Source: Kiritimatiellia bacterium
Lineage (GTDB): Bacteria; Verrucomicrobiota; Kiritimatiellia; RFP12; UBA1067
DNA length: 6,019 bases
Assembly: GCA_017479035.1 (NCBI GenBank)
Contig: JAFVCR010000177.1
Span: 1 to 6,019 of the forward strand
Direction of reading: 5' to 3'
The notes beneath the pieces were generated by a model. The model did no database searches, was not told the origin of the DNA, and saw only the letters and a list, made by a program, of their open reading frames with translations. The position numbers were made by a program, and so were the translations under genes. Below, one piece after another: positions 3,987 through 6,019 of this stretch (position 1 is its first letter; each line of letters starts with the position of its first letter).

Positions 3987-6019
3987 TCAATACAGTTTCC
4001 TGCCGTAGACGAGGATTTTGTTCAGGTGGAAGACCTCTTTCTTTGCGCCTTTTTTGCGGGATACGCGGACGTATTTCGCACGCGGCGCTTTGCCGCGCAG
4101 GTCGATGCGGTAGGTTTCCTTCACGGTGTTATCGGTATAAACTGCGGACCAGGTTTCGCCGTCTTCGGAGACTTCCACCACAAGCGGCACTTGGCGCGAC
4201 GCGTTGTAGCCGCCGGTGCGGTTTTCGATGAGCACGCCTGTTACGTCGGTAGGGCCGGCAAGGAGCACTTTAGCCCAAGGGAATTCTTCGCCGTCGGTAT
4301 GGAACGCGCTGCCGCCGCCCACGGGGGAGGCATCGATGGCGAGCGGATAGCGGGCGGGATTGTCGTAATTGCAAGTGGTGGATGTTTGCAGGAGGCCGTC
4401 TTCGCTTACGAGGTCGCCGCCGAAATCCTTTGCGGGATATTTTGCGCCAGTGCCTGTTTCGGGCGGGGACATTTTCTGCTGCATTTTTACCATTTCGCGG
4501 AATGCTTCGATGCTGCCGTTGCGCGATGCGGTGAGGATGAGCGGCCTAAAATCGATTTTGCCGTCAGCAGCGGCCGCGCCGCCTTTTTTGGAGGATTTTG
4601 CGCTGGCGGCGGCGATGGCTTCGGAAAGGCATTTGTTGAACGTGGCAACGCCGTCTGCGGTTTTCGAGAAGAACTCGCTGCCCCAGCCCATCGTCTGCGA
4701 GAAATAGTCCCCCGTGCCGAATTGCGCGGCTAGCATGGCTTTGAGAATCGTGTAGCGAGTCTGGCGATCGGTTCCTGCAAGGTCGCCCCAAGTTTTGAGG
4801 ACGGTGCCGAAGTCAGCCTCTTCCTGGATGCGGTCGTCGTCCTGGCGCAGGAGCGGAGCGAATTTTACGAGATCGGCTGCGAGTTCCTGCTGGCCCTTTT
4901 CCTTGGCGACGCGCTCGAAGTACGGCGTTAGAATGTCCCACAACGGCTGGCGGCCGGACTTCATGCCCTTGGCGCATCCGCGCACCCATTTGCCCACTTT
5001 GTCCAGCGGTGCACCCGTGCGCATGAGCCATTGGCCGTATGCGTTGAACGCGCCGTAGTGCTCGCGGTGCGCGGCGCATGCGTATTGGTAGAACGCCTCT
5101 ACGGATTTGGCATCCTTCTTCATCTCCTCCGCCAACTGCGCCAATGCGATAAGGCGTTCCGCCGCCAGGCGTGTCTCGCGTTCGCAGTTGTACGTCTTTT
5201 CTATCGCCACGGAATACTGCCACGGATGGCGGTTCCACAAGCAAAGATGCATCTGCGAATGCCCCGTGACGGAATAGTTCAACTCCCACTTGCCGTTTGC
5301 AAGCCGGCGCGAATATGCGCAGTGCCCCGGCTGCCCCACCGTGGTGGACGGCAACCCGTGCGCGTTGGCCGTGGCGCTACCGAATTTCGAGAGTTCCCCG
5401 CACACGCCGCCTACTATCTGCGAATACTTGCGCTTGGGCCATTCGCCGGCAGTCGCCCACGGCTTATAGTAGAACGGCCCGTGGACGCTGTCGCCAAAAC
5501 AGTTTTTGAGCCTGTATACTATCATCCAGCACGTGCCGCCGTATTCGCGCATTGGCAGGTTCACGAACTGGTTGAGGTGCCGTTGCTGCGCGGCCATGTT
5601 GTCGCAACTGCCTGTGGAGTGGCCCTGATGCAGCGCAAAACGCCACAGCCATACGGGCTGATCGTACGCGCTTTTGTGCAGGCGACCCTTTTTGGCGGCC
5701 TCGCGATAAGCATCGAGCACGTCGGCAAGCCATGCTTCATCGCGGTCGGAATATATCTGCGCGAGAGCCGTCATGAAGCGGCGGCCTTCGTTGTCTTCGT
5801 ACTTGCCGCCATCGAACGGCACCCACTTGCCGCCGTCCTGGAAGATGAGTGCCTCCAGTGCGAGAATAGCCTTTGCGCCCGCGCCGGGGCCTGTGGAAGC
5901 CTCGCACCATGCGTCTTGGCTGTTGGCGGGGAACGTGCCGCTCCACGCGAAATCCTCCATCCATTCGCGGTCGTTGAGAAACGCCTTCACGAACTGCGCG
6001 CTGCCTGGCCTGTTCACGA
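3987..6019 (-). CDS. Large protein with transglutaminase-like domain and C-terminal discoidin (F5/8 C)-like domain, 5'-partial
   Basis: This is the C-terminal 676 codons of a longer protein; the frame is open to the right edge and the true start is outside, so signal peptide and start cannot be judged. Residues here count from the GTG at 6017. A helical region (about 8-130) leads into a transglutaminase/papain-fold-like segment (about 155-262): GGVCGELSKFG with putative nucleophile Cys206, GQPGHCAY with His232, and KWELNYSV with Asn247 where Asp is more usual. A mostly helical part (280-470) and an Ala/Lys/Gly linker (469-487) follow. The last 140 residues read as a discoidin/F5/8-type beta-sandwich: SAFHTDGEEFPWAKVLL (570-586), VTGVLIENRTGG, PLVVEVSEDGETWSAVY (611-627) and AKYVRVSR (647-654). 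Such sandwiches commonly bind glycans or surfaces. Similar pairings occur in PVC bacteria as uncharacterised proteins; the substrate is unknown. No clear terminator follows its TGA (3989-3987), so it may read toward the RRM gene. Confidence 0.8.
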   Translation of the reverse strand, partial: VNRPGSAQFVKAFLNDREWMEDFAWSGTFPANSQDAWCEASTGPGAGAKAILALEALIFQDGGKWVPFDGGKYEDNEGRRFMTALAQIYSDRDEAWLADVLDAYREAAKKGRLHKSAYDQPVWLWRFALHQGHSTGSCDNMAAQQRHLNQFVNLPMREYGGTCWMIVYRLKNCFGDSVHGPFYYKPWATAGEWPKRKYSQIVGGVCGELSKFGSATANAHGLPSTTVGQPGHCAYSRRLANGKWELNYSVTGHSQMHLCLWNRHPWQYSVAIEKTYNCERETRLAAERLIALAQLAEEMKKDAKSVEAFYQYACAAHREHYGAFNAYGQWLMRTGAPLDKVGKWVRGCAKGMKSGRQPLWDILTPYFERVAKEKGQQELAADLVKFAPLLRQDDDRIQEEADFGTVLKTWGDLAGTDRQTRYTILKAMLAAQFGTGDYFSQTMGWGSEFFSKTADGVATFNKCLSEAIAAASAKSSKKGGAAAADGKIDFRPLILTASRNGSIEAFREMVKMQQKMSPPETGTGAKYPAKDFGGDLVSEDGLLQTSTTCNYDNPARYPLAIDASPVGGGSAFHTDGEEFPWAKVLLAGPTDVTGVLIENRTGGYNASRQVPLVVEVSEDGETWSAVYTDNTVKETYRIDLRGKAPRAKYVRVSRKKGAKKEVFHLNKILVYGRKLY

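Noticed and set aside
3343..4008. 221-codon plus-strand open frame across the RRM gene and its upstream region
   Set aside because: It is antisense to the RRM gene, which has RNP1/RNP2 motifs, a promoter and a ribosome binding site; the plus-strand product has no recognisable features.
4026..4733. 235-codon plus-strand open frame opposite the discoidin-like region
   Set aside because: It is Gly/Ala/Phe-rich shadow sequence with no domain; the minus-strand frame gives a coherent beta-sandwich pattern.

Overview
The window looks like chromosomal DNA from a GC-rich bacterium. A member of the Planctomycetes-Verrucomicrobia-Lentisphaerae/Kiritimatiellae (PVC) assemblage is my best guess. This is an inference from three things: a small RRM-type RNA-binding protein with an Arg/Gly tail, a large transglutaminase-like protein with a C-terminal discoidin-like domain, and an RpoC with a long acidic tail. 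No rRNA or other phylogenetic marker is complete here, so the placement is tentative.

Layout, left to right. Bases 1-300 (+) are the 3' end of rpoC (RNA polymerase beta'), closed by a strong intrinsic terminator at 329-364. A new transcription unit starts at about 444 from an extended -10 promoter (409-437). It carries three tightly packed genes: a WbaP-type polyprenyl-phosphate sugar-1-phosphate transferase (444-1841), an ABC-2 polysaccharide-export permease (1841-2617) and its ATPase (2620-3330). On the minus strand, convergent with this operon, lies an RRM RNA-binding protein gene (3436-3795) with a near-consensus sigma-70 promoter (3871-3899), a roughly 69-nt leader and a terminator hairpin (3361-3396). 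The right third (3987-6019, minus) is the 3' part of a large gene whose start lies beyond the window.

How the genes work together. The first enzyme would load a sugar phosphate onto undecaprenyl phosphate at the inner membrane. The permease/ATPase pair would move the finished lipid-linked or phospholipid-linked glycan across that membrane. This is the logic of ABC-transporter-dependent O-antigen, capsule or exopolysaccharide export. No glycosyltransferases follow in the operon, so the chain-building enzymes must be elsewhere. The RRM gene is an independent housekeeping or stress-type unit. The large gene appears unrelated to the operon.

I see no tRNA, rRNA, CRISPR array, insertion sequence or attachment site, and no clear sign of an undescribed multi-gene system. 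The most unusual points are the leaderless-looking start of the sugar transferase gene, its heavy use of the Ile codon ATA, and the Cys-His-Asn site of the transglutaminase-like protein.
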